Both the position numbers and the translations under genes were made by a program. Shown piece after piece: positions 22,373-30,850 of a DNA stretch of 35,254 nucleotides; within the stretch, counting starts at the first letter, position 1, and the number at the start of each line of letters is the position of its first letter. The notes under the pieces were generated by a model. It saw nothing but the letters and a program-made list of their open reading frames with translations, was not told the origin of the DNA and made no database searches. Source of the DNA: Candidatus Helarchaeota archaeon (GTDB lineage: Archaea > Asgardarchaeota > Lokiarchaeia > Helarchaeales > HEL-GB-A); the NCBI GenBank assembly GCA_016840125.1, contig JAEOSY010000421.1:1-35254 (forward strand), given 5' to 3'.

Positions 22373-23163
22373 AATATTGTGTTTTCTTTGTTAATCCCTT
22401 CCCGAAAACGTTTTTCAACATCTCTTACGATTTGACCTTTCACTTTATTTTTATTCTTTCGTTTGAATTCTGACTGACACATCCTCTTCGGATGTACTCG
22501 ATAAATACATACGAATTCCTCTGTGTGTGCTGGTATTTCCCCAAATATTATGATTCTCCTCCACATCTCATTATCAGAAGAAAATCTTAATTTTTCGTCG
22601 TATAGACCATAAATCTTATGTAATTCTGGACGCACCATAACCGTCTGTGCATGAATAAGACGGTGGTGATATGTCTTGGTCAAATCCCAACCGTCGTCTG
22701 TGAGTTCTTTCCTAAATCGTCTTTTCCAATTCCTCGACCCTTCACCAAACTTCTTCTTTGTGCTCACACCCTTTTTATACTCAATTCTCTCATCAGCTAT
22801 CAATGCCTCTCCGTGACACCATATCTTGTCCGGGTTCTCATCCAAAAGGGCCTTCCTGATTTCGACTGATTTCTCAGTCAACATATCATCAGCATCAATC
22901 ATCACAATGTAATCACCTTTAGAGGCTTTTATCCCTGTGTTTTTGGCTTTACTATATCCATAATTCTTATCGTGATGAATAACTCTTATTCTATCATTCT
23001 CTGTGTATTTTGCCAAAACGGACATCGGATTATCTGTGGAAGCATCATCTACAATAATCCATTCCCAATCCTCATATGTCTGGTTCACAACAGATTCGGC
23101 TAAATCCCCAATATATCGACTATAATTATAAAGCGTTGTTACTATAGATACCAGTCCATTCAT
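22363..23163 (-). CDS. Family 2 glycosyltransferase
   Basis: This 266-residue GT-A enzyme has VSIVTTLYNYSRYIGDL, SVVNQTYEDWEWIIVDDAST, NYGYSKAKNTGIKASKGDY and the metal-binding DADD motif. The acceptor and sugar cannot be deduced. It overlaps neighbours by 10 and 4 nt. Confidence 0.9.
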   Translation of the reverse strand: MNGLVSIVTTLYNYSRYIGDLAESVVNQTYEDWEWIIVDDASTDNPMSVLAKYTENDRIRVIHHDKNYGYSKAKNTGIKASKGDYIVMIDADDMLTEKSVEIRKALLDENPDKIWCHGEALIADERIEYKKGVSTKKKFGEGSRNWKRRFRKELTDDGWDLTKTYHHRLIHAQTVMVRPELHKIYGLYDEKLRFSSDNEMWRRIIIFGEIPAHTEEFVCIYRVHPKRMCQSEFKRKNKNKVKGQIVRDVEKRFREGINKENTILWD

Positions 23164-24107
23164 GACATTGCCTGTATAAATTCTAAATATTGTTCTGCTA
23201 TTGTGTCTATATGAACATGAGAGTAATTTGTTTTTGGTTTATCAAACAAAGCTCTCCTAAGTGCTTTAGCTATTATTCCCCTATCTATTTCTGGTGGGTT
23301 GTACAAATCCACAGGTCGATAATCATATGGTGTATCAACGTGACAAATATATCCATTTGATTGTTCCACCAATTCAGGCGTCCCGCCTGTGTTATTACAC
23401 ACCACTGGAACTTCTGCACAAATAGATTCCACTACACTGTTTGGACAAGCATCAAACCAACAGAGGTGCATAGTGGCATCTGCCAACTTTAGATACTTAG
23501 CCACTTCATATTGATTTAAATGCCCCAAATAAAATTTATCTAATCCTTTTCTTCTGAGATCATTCATTGTTACACCACTTCTACTAATATCCCCCGCAAT
23601 CCACAAAGCACAATCATCAATCTCAGACAAGAAAAACGATTCTATCATATCCTTCAGTCTTTTGTGTGGACGCCATTTTGAGAAAACAAATATATTGTTC
23701 TCGTATTTAGAATTAGCAGATGGACTCTGCTTGAAAAACTCTGGGTTTGCACCATTGTGTATTACTGCTACAGGACAATTCGGTCTTCCAAGATAGCGAT
23801 TGCACATATTATAAGCAAATTCTGATTGATACACCACACCATCAGCCTGTTTTAAAGATCGTGTCAATGGAATATTCTTTGCTTTGTAATCTTTCCCAGT
23901 GTCATGCCAAACCCCATCTAATCGAAGAATCTTTATTGGTGACAAGTCGTGCTTTATTCTAATCAAGTTAATAGACACATCAGCAGCACCATTACTAACA
24001 ACAGTAATACCCTTACGCCGAAAAGCATCTGCCAATCGTCTTGAAAAAAGACCTTTCCCACTCAACTTACATATAGGCGTATCACTATCTTCCAACCATA
24101 TTACCAT
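23160..24107 (-). CDS. Family 4-type glycosyltransferase (GT-B)
   Basis: This 315-residue retaining glycosyltransferase of the GT1/GT4 type has NIFVFSKWRPHKRLKDMIES, ALWIAGDI, KFYLGHLNQYEVAKYLKLAD, and the E-x7-E-like PNSVVESICAEVPVVCNNTG followed by GTPELV. The N-terminal half contains GVVYQSEFAYNM. It would use an NDP-sugar donor. It lies in the tight glycan operon (4- and 7-nt overlaps). Confidence 0.88.
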   Translation of the reverse strand: MVIWLEDSDTPICKLSGKGLFSRRLADAFRRKGITVVSNGAADVSINLIRIKHDLSPIKILRLDGVWHDTGKDYKAKNIPLTRSLKQADGVVYQSEFAYNMCNRYLGRPNCPVAVIHNGANPEFFKQSPSANSKYENNIFVFSKWRPHKRLKDMIESFFLSEIDDCALWIAGDISRSGVTMNDLRRKGLDKFYLGHLNQYEVAKYLKLADATMHLCWFDACPNSVVESICAEVPVVCNNTGGTPELVEQSNGYICHVDTPYDYRPVDLYNPPEIDRGIIAKALRRALFDKPKTNYSHVHIDTIAEQYLEFIQAMS

Positions 24108-24835
24108 AATTTCTCCGACGATAAATATTCTATTTCTGGATAGAGCAAAGTATTTTTATGTCCCACACAAATTTTTCTCCCGTTTGAAAGCATCCACCTT
24201 TTATTAAAATCGACAATGTAATCCTTTATCTTATACGTATTATGAGGAAGATTTATGTCCTTGTTCTCATGTTCTTTATTCCACTGATGATGAACTTCCC
24301 CATACTCCTCTTTTCCACCCGTCCAAAAATACCTTGAGTCGTATAAATCTATACCAATAATATATACCAATTCGTACTTAAAATTGTATAATAACTCAAA
24401 AATAGCTGTGATGCTCATATCATAACTCTTTGTTAATACGAATCCGGGGGCCGGTTTGTAATCCGCATTAAAAATCACATGTGTCCGCTTTGGGTCCCTC
24501 GATTTAGTAACATAAGTATATATTTTATACCCAACCGGACAAAGATCAAATGATTTCTTCTTTGGTAAAATGAAATTTGTGTTCCTGTATTGAGCTTCCT
24601 TCTCTTCAATCCTTCTTTTCATTATATCAAAATCATAATGCTTCAATTCTACATGATAAAAATCCGGCACAATCGTGGGATGATATATCCAGTTATTTAC
24701 CGCCCAAATATCGTACTTTGTTAAACACTTCCATTGTTCCTCCGTCACATCATTTATGGATGGTCCGCACCCCAAGAATACAGCTATCCTTGTTTTCTTC
24801 TCTCTTCTCAATTCATTAAGTGAACGCACTCTCAT
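24101..24835 (-). CDS. GPS-motif putative glycosyltransferase (possibly GT42/DUF115-like)
   Basis: This 244-residue protein has an N-terminal strand and loop AVFLGCGPSINDVTEEQW followed by YDIWAVNNW, and later FELLYNFKYELVYIIGIDLY. This order (G-x-GPS loop, N-containing strand, late G-x-D strand) is the layout of GT42 bacterial sialyltransferases such as Campylobacter Cst-II, and also of DUF115/MptE-like proteins. With CMP-sugar synthesis genes in the same operon, a sialyltransferase is an attractive guess, not a proof. Confidence 0.5.
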   Translation of the reverse strand: MRVRSLNELRREKKTRIAVFLGCGPSINDVTEEQWKCLTKYDIWAVNNWIYHPTIVPDFYHVELKHYDFDIMKRRIEEKEAQYRNTNFILPKKKSFDLCPVGYKIYTYVTKSRDPKRTHVIFNADYKPAPGFVLTKSYDMSITAIFELLYNFKYELVYIIGIDLYDSRYFWTGGKEEYGEVHHQWNKEHENKDINLPHNTYKIKDYIVDFNKRWMLSNGRKICVGHKNTLLYPEIEYLSSEKLW

Positions 24836-25437
24836 TTTTTCTTTATCCCTTGCCTATTTATTTCTTGCTTGAACCGGCGAGACGCCTGAAAATGTTCGAT
24901 TACGGGTTTCTTCACTTTTTTCATTATGTCAAATATTTTACAATACGTCGCTGGAAGCTCTGTGAACTTAATGTTAAACTTTCTACTGAATATTATTAGC
25001 TTTAGTAAATCACCATTCCTCTTAGTTGGGTGTTGTATCCTGCTCTTCCAAACCCAATGATCTACTAACCATCTTACTGTGGGTGTGTTTTTAAAGAACA
25101 ATGTTCCGCCCATTAACTCTCCCGCCCTCCACCGAAAGTCATGTATGTGTGCAGCAACATCAGCATCAAAATCCTCTCGTAAGAATATATCAGGGTTCCT
25201 TTGGAACACAGCATCCGCATCCACCCTCAGAATATTATTATTTGGATACCGAGCCATCATTTTGCGAACGTTTTCAGTACAGTAATTGCTATTCTCTCTC
25301 CATGTCCCAAGAGATTCTATGCCTTCTATATCATATTTTAAACCCAATTTCTCTAACGAAGTTATGAGATTCTGTACCTCTTTTTCATAACCTGTATTCT
25401 TGGTATAATGAGACACTATTATAGGCATTTTATTCAT
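24832..25437 (-). CDS. GT-A-like glycosyltransferase with DAD motif
   Basis: This 201-residue protein has PIIVSHYTKNTGYEKEVQN at the start, a metal-binding-type RVDADAVFQRNPDIFL, and LMGGTLFFKNTPTVRWLVDHW. This resembles nucleotide-diphospho-sugar transferases of the GT34/GT77-like group. Sugar and acceptor are unknown. Four-nt overlaps link it to both neighbours. Confidence 0.7.
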   Translation of the reverse strand: MNKMPIIVSHYTKNTGYEKEVQNLITSLEKLGLKYDIEGIESLGTWRENSNYCTENVRKMMARYPNNNILRVDADAVFQRNPDIFLREDFDADVAAHIHDFRWRAGELMGGTLFFKNTPTVRWLVDHWVWKSRIQHPTKRNGDLLKLIIFSRKFNIKFTELPATYCKIFDIMKKVKKPVIEHFQASRRFKQEINRQGIKKK

Positions 25438-26039
25438 AACGTGCTCAACTCCCTGTATTTAACATGTTCATTTAAAATGCTAATGGGTGAGTATGAGATT
25501 ATTTCTATATTTGTCTTTTTCTCTATCATTTTCACAGCTAACACAAAATTACGAGCAAATTCCCCCAATCTCCTTCTGCCCACAACATACCTATTATGAT
25601 AATGATCCCCACCTTCTGTACTAAAATCAAACCCAAGAAGATGTATTTTAGTCATCCCCAAAAGAACAGCATATTGCATCCCACAAAAACCACTGTTCCC
25701 ACCCGTAGCAAAAGCAGGTTTCTCGAATCCAATATAACCATCAAACCTATTGGGTATAACTATTTCATCATAAAATGAAAGGAATGGTTCTGCTCGGTGA
25801 TATTTTCTATGGTCCCTACGAATGACCATGATTTTGTAACATTTCTTCTTCCAAAAATCAGCCCGCACAGCCACACCACAATACCATGTGTCCGCAGTTA
25901 AAAAGAATTCAGGATTTGGGACATCCTCTAAAGAAGCATTAATAGCCATCACTCGCCTGCCATTCAAGCAATTGAAATTAAACCCCTTCAAAGAAGGTCC
26001 GCCCCCAACAATATAAATGGAATTGCCAGCCCTTTCCAT
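25434..26039 (-). CDS. GPS-motif putative glycosyltransferase (possibly GT42-like)
   Basis: This 201-residue protein opens SIYIVGGGPSLKGFNFNCLN then VMAINASLED, and has GGNSGFCGMQYAVLLGMTKI followed by HLLGFDFSTEGGDHYHNRY. These elements follow the layout of GT42 sialyltransferases (GNGPS loop, TSG segment with A-x-x-LG, G-x-D-F, and a His-containing stretch). It could instead be a DUF115-type protein. It is the first glycan gene after the tail tip gene, 16 nt downstream of it. Confidence 0.52.
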   Translation of the reverse strand: MERAGNSIYIVGGGPSLKGFNFNCLNGRRVMAINASLEDVPNPEFFLTADTWYCGVAVRADFWKKKCYKIMVIRRDHRKYHRAEPFLSFYDEIVIPNRFDGYIGFEKPAFATGGNSGFCGMQYAVLLGMTKIHLLGFDFSTEGGDHYHNRYVVGRRRLGEFARNFVLAVKMIEKKTNIEIISYSPISILNEHVKYRELSTL

Positions 26040-26055
26040 TTCCTATCCTTTTATT

Positions 26056-28713
26056 TTACGGCACGTCTAAATCACCCACTACTGAAACACTAATGTTTAC
26101 ACTACCATCCATATCATAATCGACTCTCATATCACCAGTACAAGCCACAACTACAGTAATATTACCTGCAAGGGCTTCGGCTATTCGGTTTACTCTCAGG
26201 TCGTAGCTTTGCCAACTATCATATCCCTCACGAACACTTTTCAAAACAAATCTCAAACTACTATTCAAATCATCACCAGATTGCAAACTACAATCAGACA
26301 TCTCGGTTTCCCAATCGTATGTGTAGCTCGTTCCGGTCAAACCCGATTCTGTCCTGACTAACGAATTGTTTTCATCGTATATCTGTAGAGTGTACGTTGT
26401 GTTTGTTTCTGGACCTATACTACCCCAAGAGTGTTCTGTTATCTCATTAAGCTGTTGGGTTCTGTCCCGATGACTCCAAGAAATAGTAGGCTCCCCAACA
26501 AAAGAGCTTGGGTAGCTTTCCCCATTTATCTTAAAGTTCCCCGGTGGATACGGTCGTACCAACCGACTATCAAACGCACTTGCTGCATAACCAGTATCAT
26601 CTTCAAGTTGACCCTTTGATGTGGCCGGAAGTATTTTTACAGTAGGGGTGTCCCCATCTGTAAATTCGTAATTTGGTATCAAGGAAGCTGTACTTGCAAA
26701 CCAAACTCTGGCCCCATCCCCCCCACTATCATCACCGGAATGATAAGCTGGAACTGTGTCTAAACAACCCCTCGCTAAAGTAGCTTGACTGGTGCTTGTG
26801 TTCACGGACAAAACCTTTAATATCTCATTATCTATAACACAATAACTATCATCCTCAACAAGAGATAGCATATCCGTGTTTAACAAATCTACTGTTATGT
26901 CATCTGCATCCTCTGGCATAAACGAGTCCAAGGAACCATTCGGGGTGAAATCGCCTCTCCCCTCCGGTAAATACTGCCACTCATAAATGGGAACGCCTAA
27001 CTCAGTGTACCCTATTAATATATACGTCCTCAGTTGAAGCTCATAATCAATGGTGAGTCCTGACGCCCTTCTCGCAGAAACGCATAGATACCCTGCACTG
27101 TCATCCAAAGCGAGAGCCTCAGTCAAACCAATATCGTTATATATGTCCCAGAATGGAGTTTCCATTAGCAACCTGTCTTCAGCAGGTTCGGGATCGACCA
27201 AAGGATCATCCCATTCAGTATCAGGCGGCTCGGAAAATACGGCTGTATGTGTAGCAAACACATCCGTCATACAATTCAGTGTAATGGTCCCGTCATTCAA
27301 AGAACCATAATTTATTGTAAACACCCGAACAGCCATCTCCAAAATATTCCCCGGTGCCCACACCATTTTGAAGACATCACCCGGTTTCAAATCACCCATC
27401 GTCCTTTTAGCTGTGATCTTAAACTTTGCAGGGAAGACAGATAATTCATACCGCTCCCTTGCTGAAATGGATCGTGCTAACGTATCATCCGTAATCCCGT
27501 TGTATTCTACTTCATACGGAATTATTTTGCTGTTCTGCATCAACATTACAGCAAGATTGTATTCCGGTAAAACTTTCGGTTTATTGTTTTGTGTGTCCCA
27601 ATACTGTAATAGAACAAAATTGGGATTCTCGTAGACAGTCCCTCGGCAATAGTCCTGCACAGACACAATATGACTATCATCAAATTCCTCAAGATTCCCT
27701 TCCACATAATCATCCCGAAGCAGTTTGATTTCAAACAAACCCGTATCGGGATTCTGGAACACTTGGCCATTAATGTGTCTCAAAACATCATCCACAAATT
27801 GACCTAATGTCTGGTTCTGGTCCTCCCATTTTATGGATAAACCAAAACCCTCGGAGTATAAAGTGTCCGCTGCGTCTGTCCAACTCGTATCATTCAACTT
27901 TGAAGTGGATATACCAAATCCCCATTCCGTATTAGTGTAACACTCACGTATTATGTGTGCTGCGTTTAGATTGTATGTGTTCACCACACACTTTGATGGA
28001 TACCATTGTGTTTCACCCGTCGTCAAAATATCTGTGCGTTTCACTAAAAACTTCAACGGTCTGATGAACGCACTCGTTCCCATCGTGACACATCTGAGTA
28101 TAGCCCTTGTTAAACCCCTGCCCGCAGAAATGTTTGCCCCTAATTGTTCCACTAAATAAGTATCGGGAGTTTGTGTCGAACCCCCATACTGGAAGGCTAT
28201 CGTCCCGGTTACACCCCCACCCACTGTTCCCCCACCAAATAATGACGGCTCATCTATCACAGCAGACGTTGCCCCATCCGCCTGCCACTGGGTTTCATCA
28301 TCTGGATTGGGCCAAGCCACCACATCGCCAAACTTTATTTGTAGCACACCGTCATTCTGTCCCTGTGTTAAAATCAAATCCATCCCAGCAGCATAGTTAT
28401 ACCCAGCAACATAATACTTCCGTTTGTTGTTCCCCCATTTATTGATTGTGTAATGTAGTATGATTGGGAGTGTCTTCAAATCCCCCCACCAAGCCGTTAC
28501 TGGATTCTCTATCCAATTTGTTCCGAAATTTATTGTGTACTTCGTGCCTTGACGAACAGTGGGGGCATTCAACTCATCCGGTTCGACATGAGGCAAATCC
28601 ATGTCCTTTTGTGTCAATTGACCTATAGTATAAGCCAATGCTGTTGAAACTGCGGCGAAGAAGGCCCATTTTAGAAAAGCGGCTAACGTTATTCCAAAAA
28701 ATGCAAGCATCAT
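26056..28713 (-). CDS. Tail tip / host-specificity protein (J-like)
   Basis: This 885-residue protein starts with a hydrophobic segment (MMLAFFGITLAAFLKWAFFA and on to about residue 33), as in tail-tip assembly proteins such as lambda gpI. A central region contains NAAHIIRECYTNTEWGFGIS, matching the J-protein family's NPAHII-x-EC...TDTEWG motif (about residues 250-270), and DDVLRHINGQVFQNPDTGLF. A fibronectin-III-like beta domain lies near 735-850, followed by a small beta-rich C-terminus. It should form the central tip fibre or hub that contacts the host. It overlaps the hub gene by 4 nt. Confidence 0.85.
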   Translation of the reverse strand: MMLAFFGITLAAFLKWAFFAAVSTALAYTIGQLTQKDMDLPHVEPDELNAPTVRQGTKYTINFGTNWIENPVTAWWGDLKTLPIILHYTINKWGNNKRKYYVAGYNYAAGMDLILTQGQNDGVLQIKFGDVVAWPNPDDETQWQADGATSAVIDEPSLFGGGTVGGGVTGTIAFQYGGSTQTPDTYLVEQLGANISAGRGLTRAILRCVTMGTSAFIRPLKFLVKRTDILTTGETQWYPSKCVVNTYNLNAAHIIRECYTNTEWGFGISTSKLNDTSWTDAADTLYSEGFGLSIKWEDQNQTLGQFVDDVLRHINGQVFQNPDTGLFEIKLLRDDYVEGNLEEFDDSHIVSVQDYCRGTVYENPNFVLLQYWDTQNNKPKVLPEYNLAVMLMQNSKIIPYEVEYNGITDDTLARSISARERYELSVFPAKFKITAKRTMGDLKPGDVFKMVWAPGNILEMAVRVFTINYGSLNDGTITLNCMTDVFATHTAVFSEPPDTEWDDPLVDPEPAEDRLLMETPFWDIYNDIGLTEALALDDSAGYLCVSARRASGLTIDYELQLRTYILIGYTELGVPIYEWQYLPEGRGDFTPNGSLDSFMPEDADDITVDLLNTDMLSLVEDDSYCVIDNEILKVLSVNTSTSQATLARGCLDTVPAYHSGDDSGGDGARVWFASTASLIPNYEFTDGDTPTVKILPATSKGQLEDDTGYAASAFDSRLVRPYPPGNFKINGESYPSSFVGEPTISWSHRDRTQQLNEITEHSWGSIGPETNTTYTLQIYDENNSLVRTESGLTGTSYTYDWETEMSDCSLQSGDDLNSSLRFVLKSVREGYDSWQSYDLRVNRIAEALAGNITVVVACTGDMRVDYDMDGSVNISVSVVGDLDVP

Positions 28714-29513
28714 TCGGTTATGTCCCCCTCAAATGGGTTTTCAACGGGCAGAAACTCTTGACCACCAAAGTTGTAAATGTTATCAAACTTGTCACGACAC
28801 GTATCAGCACACAAATCACATCCTGCATAGGCTGTAAATGAGTCCGTCACGTCAAGATCAGAAAATGCTCTATCTATTTGTATTGTGTCTGTTGAATGAA
28901 CTATAATAAACCGATAAACCGTACCAACCTTTATTACACCCCCCAAAAACCAACCGTTTGCTTTGCTGGAAAACGTGGTGCTTGTAATGGTCAAACCATC
29001 ACTACTTATACTATCTACCATTCCTGAATTGGCATACGTGACCATAGAAACACCACAGGGGGTACTATACAAAACATGGTCACACAATCTTTGGCACCGA
29101 CGACGTACACCCATCCTTTCCGAACTGGCCCCCAACGGGGAAAATACACAGGTTGGAACGAAGTTGTCATCAAACTCAATGTTCACCAAATACCCCGACC
29201 ATATTAAAGAGGTTTGATCTACATGCTGACGATAAATATCTACACTAACAGTTGTCTCTATTACGCCAGAAACAAACTGAGAAGCAAACGCATTGTCTCT
29301 CACCAACTGTATCTCAACATTTGCTCGATCCGAAGTTCCCCCTATTTCAATATCACCTCGATTAATGACATCTGGGCCGTAGGAATACCCACCATATGTA
29401 ATCAACTCAGAACCCGTACAGTATCTCCAATGAACCCCATCCTCATCGTACACATCGAATAGCTCAACAGGAATACCTGATGCCACAGAATCTTCATATG
29501 TTCTATATGTCAT
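28710..29513 (-). CDS. Tail hub protein, BR0599/DUF2163-type, probable [4Fe-4S] binding
   Basis: This 267-residue protein resembles the DUF2163/phage BR0599 family, the hub proteins of gene transfer agents and siphophages and functional analogues of lambda gpL. The conserved cysteines are C140, C144 and C153 in CQRLC...TPCGV, and C232, C235 and C239 in CDLCADTC, followed by RDKFDNIYNFGGQEFLP. In lambda gpL and the RcGTA hub, such cysteines bind a [4Fe-4S] cluster. It likely sits between the distal tail protein and the tip protein. It overlaps neighbours by 4 nt. Confidence 0.85.
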   Translation of the reverse strand: MTYRTYEDSVASGIPVELFDVYDEDGVHWRYCTGSELITYGGYSYGPDVINRGDIEIGGTSDRANVEIQLVRDNAFASQFVSGVIETTVSVDIYRQHVDQTSLIWSGYLVNIEFDDNFVPTCVFSPLGASSERMGVRRRCQRLCDHVLYSTPCGVSMVTYANSGMVDSISSDGLTITSTTFSSKANGWFLGGVIKVGTVYRFIIVHSTDTIQIDRAFSDLDVTDSFTAYAGCDLCADTCRDKFDNIYNFGGQEFLPVENPFEGDITE

Positions 29514-30850
29514 GATACAACCCTTGTGAAATTAGTTCGGCAGTAGTGCCTAAAAGGTTCATCCCATTCTATTTCTATCTTATCTTCCGTCAGTCTGCAT
29601 TTATCCAAGAAACAAATCTCACAATCACCGGGGGCGACTTCTACACCAAGAGTACTATCAATTGTTATAGTGTCACTTGTGCTACCAGACGTTGTTTGTT
29701 CATACTCTATGTTCGTGATCTCTCTAAATATAAAAGTTCCATCAGGGAAAACAAAAGCCAAGTGAGTCCTGAGTGTATTAAATTGCATCCTCAAGCCCCA
29801 ACCAACATCTTCTATAGAAAATGTCGTGTCGCTGCTGCCTATCGTCCCAATTTGAACTATGTCCTCCTTAAACGACGGTATCCAAACTGGAACACGCCGC
29901 CCATAAATGGAATGTAAAAACTCGCGGAAATCCCAGCATGTTTCTCTCGTTATGTTTCTAAAAACATGCCCCTGAACATAGATGTTAAAATCACTGTCTG
30001 ATTCCCCACGAAAACTATGAAGACCATAATCGGTAAAAATCATATCCGCATCAATTTCTACCTCTCGTTCACCGTCTTCCAACGTTGCGTCAGTTAATAC
30101 TGTCAAGCTGTTGTATGTTGTCCCTGCTGTGTATCCTGTCAACAAAACATTATCATTCACGGTAAAGAAACAGGAAAAGCTGCTGTACCCGTCTGCTGTT
30201 TCCCCATTTTTCGTAGCCCCCTCAAAGTAAGCCAACCTCAATGGCATTATCCATTTCGTCCCCGTCCACGTACTTTCCGTACCCGTACCTAATGTAAGGT
30301 GATCGCTTGAAACGGACGAGATGTGTATTTTCTCAAATGAATCGTGTGATTGCCAAATTAAAGCATAACTATTATCTCGATAATCAGCATAATTTGTATC
30401 CAATGTAATTGTTGTGCTATCTACTGCAATGGTATCAGTATGCTCCGTCAATTCACTCCACACTGGAAAATAACATCTTATTTTCTGCGATCTGAACAAG
30501 AACGCTTCGAGATACGCCTGTTCCTGTTCATCCCCTATATACGAATCAATTTGAAACCCCTGTCTTGGTACGGATCGTGTTGACATTCTTTGTTCGGAAC
30601 CATCCCTCGACCTGATTATGTCTGTTTTCCATTCTAAAGTTTCCTTCATACCTAATAGTGGAGCGAATGAGAAAACAGGAATATTTGCTTCATGGGTCAA
30701 GGAGGCTGTGACACTACTAACCGTAGTTACCCTCGCTTCCCACATAGCAGTTTCGGAGAAAATCAAATTGACAGCACCAACATGTATTCGTGGAGTGCCA
30801 TCCTTATTGATTATATTTACAGCACCAACATGTATACGGGCCGTGCCCAT
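29510..30850 (-). CDS. Distal-tail-like protein with duplicated N-terminal peptide
   Basis: This 446-residue tail protein contains KTDIIRSRDGSEQRMSTRSV and later CWDFREFLHSIYGRRVPVWI followed by PSFKED. Both are hallmarks of distal-tail type proteins in siphophages (W-x-T-D...DG-x-EQR and FR-x-FL...GR-x-x-P-x-W-x-PS). The N-terminus has a 16-residue direct repeat (IHVGAVN twice), odd in this family. GGAG lies upstream of ATG 30850, which overlaps the previous stop by one base; ATG 30745 after the repeat is a possible alternative start. Confidence 0.75.
   Translation of the reverse strand: MGTARIHVGAVNIINKDGTPRIHVGAVNLIFSETAMWEARVTTVSSVTASLTHEANIPVFSFAPLLGMKETLEWKTDIIRSRDGSEQRMSTRSVPRQGFQIDSYIGDEQEQAYLEAFLFRSQKIRCYFPVWSELTEHTDTIAVDSTTITLDTNYADYRDNSYALIWQSHDSFEKIHISSVSSDHLTLGTGTESTWTGTKWIMPLRLAYFEGATKNGETADGYSSFSCFFTVNDNVLLTGYTAGTTYNSLTVLTDATLEDGEREVEIDADMIFTDYGLHSFRGESDSDFNIYVQGHVFRNITRETCWDFREFLHSIYGRRVPVWIPSFKEDIVQIGTIGSSDTTFSIEDVGWGLRMQFNTLRTHLAFVFPDGTFIFREITNIEYEQTTSGSTSDTITIDSTLGVEVAPGDCEICFLDKCRLTEDKIEIEWDEPFRHYCRTNFTRVVS
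30752..30847 (-). repeat. 48-bp tandem direct repeat at the 5' end of the distal-tail-like gene
   Basis: Two 48-bp units (30800-30847 and 30752-30799) encode residues 2-17 and 18-33, GTARIHVGAVNIINKD and GTPRIHVGAVNLIFSE. DNA identity is clear in the block ACAGCACCAACATGTAT, present at 30771 and 30819. The duplication is in frame. Confidence 0.8.
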
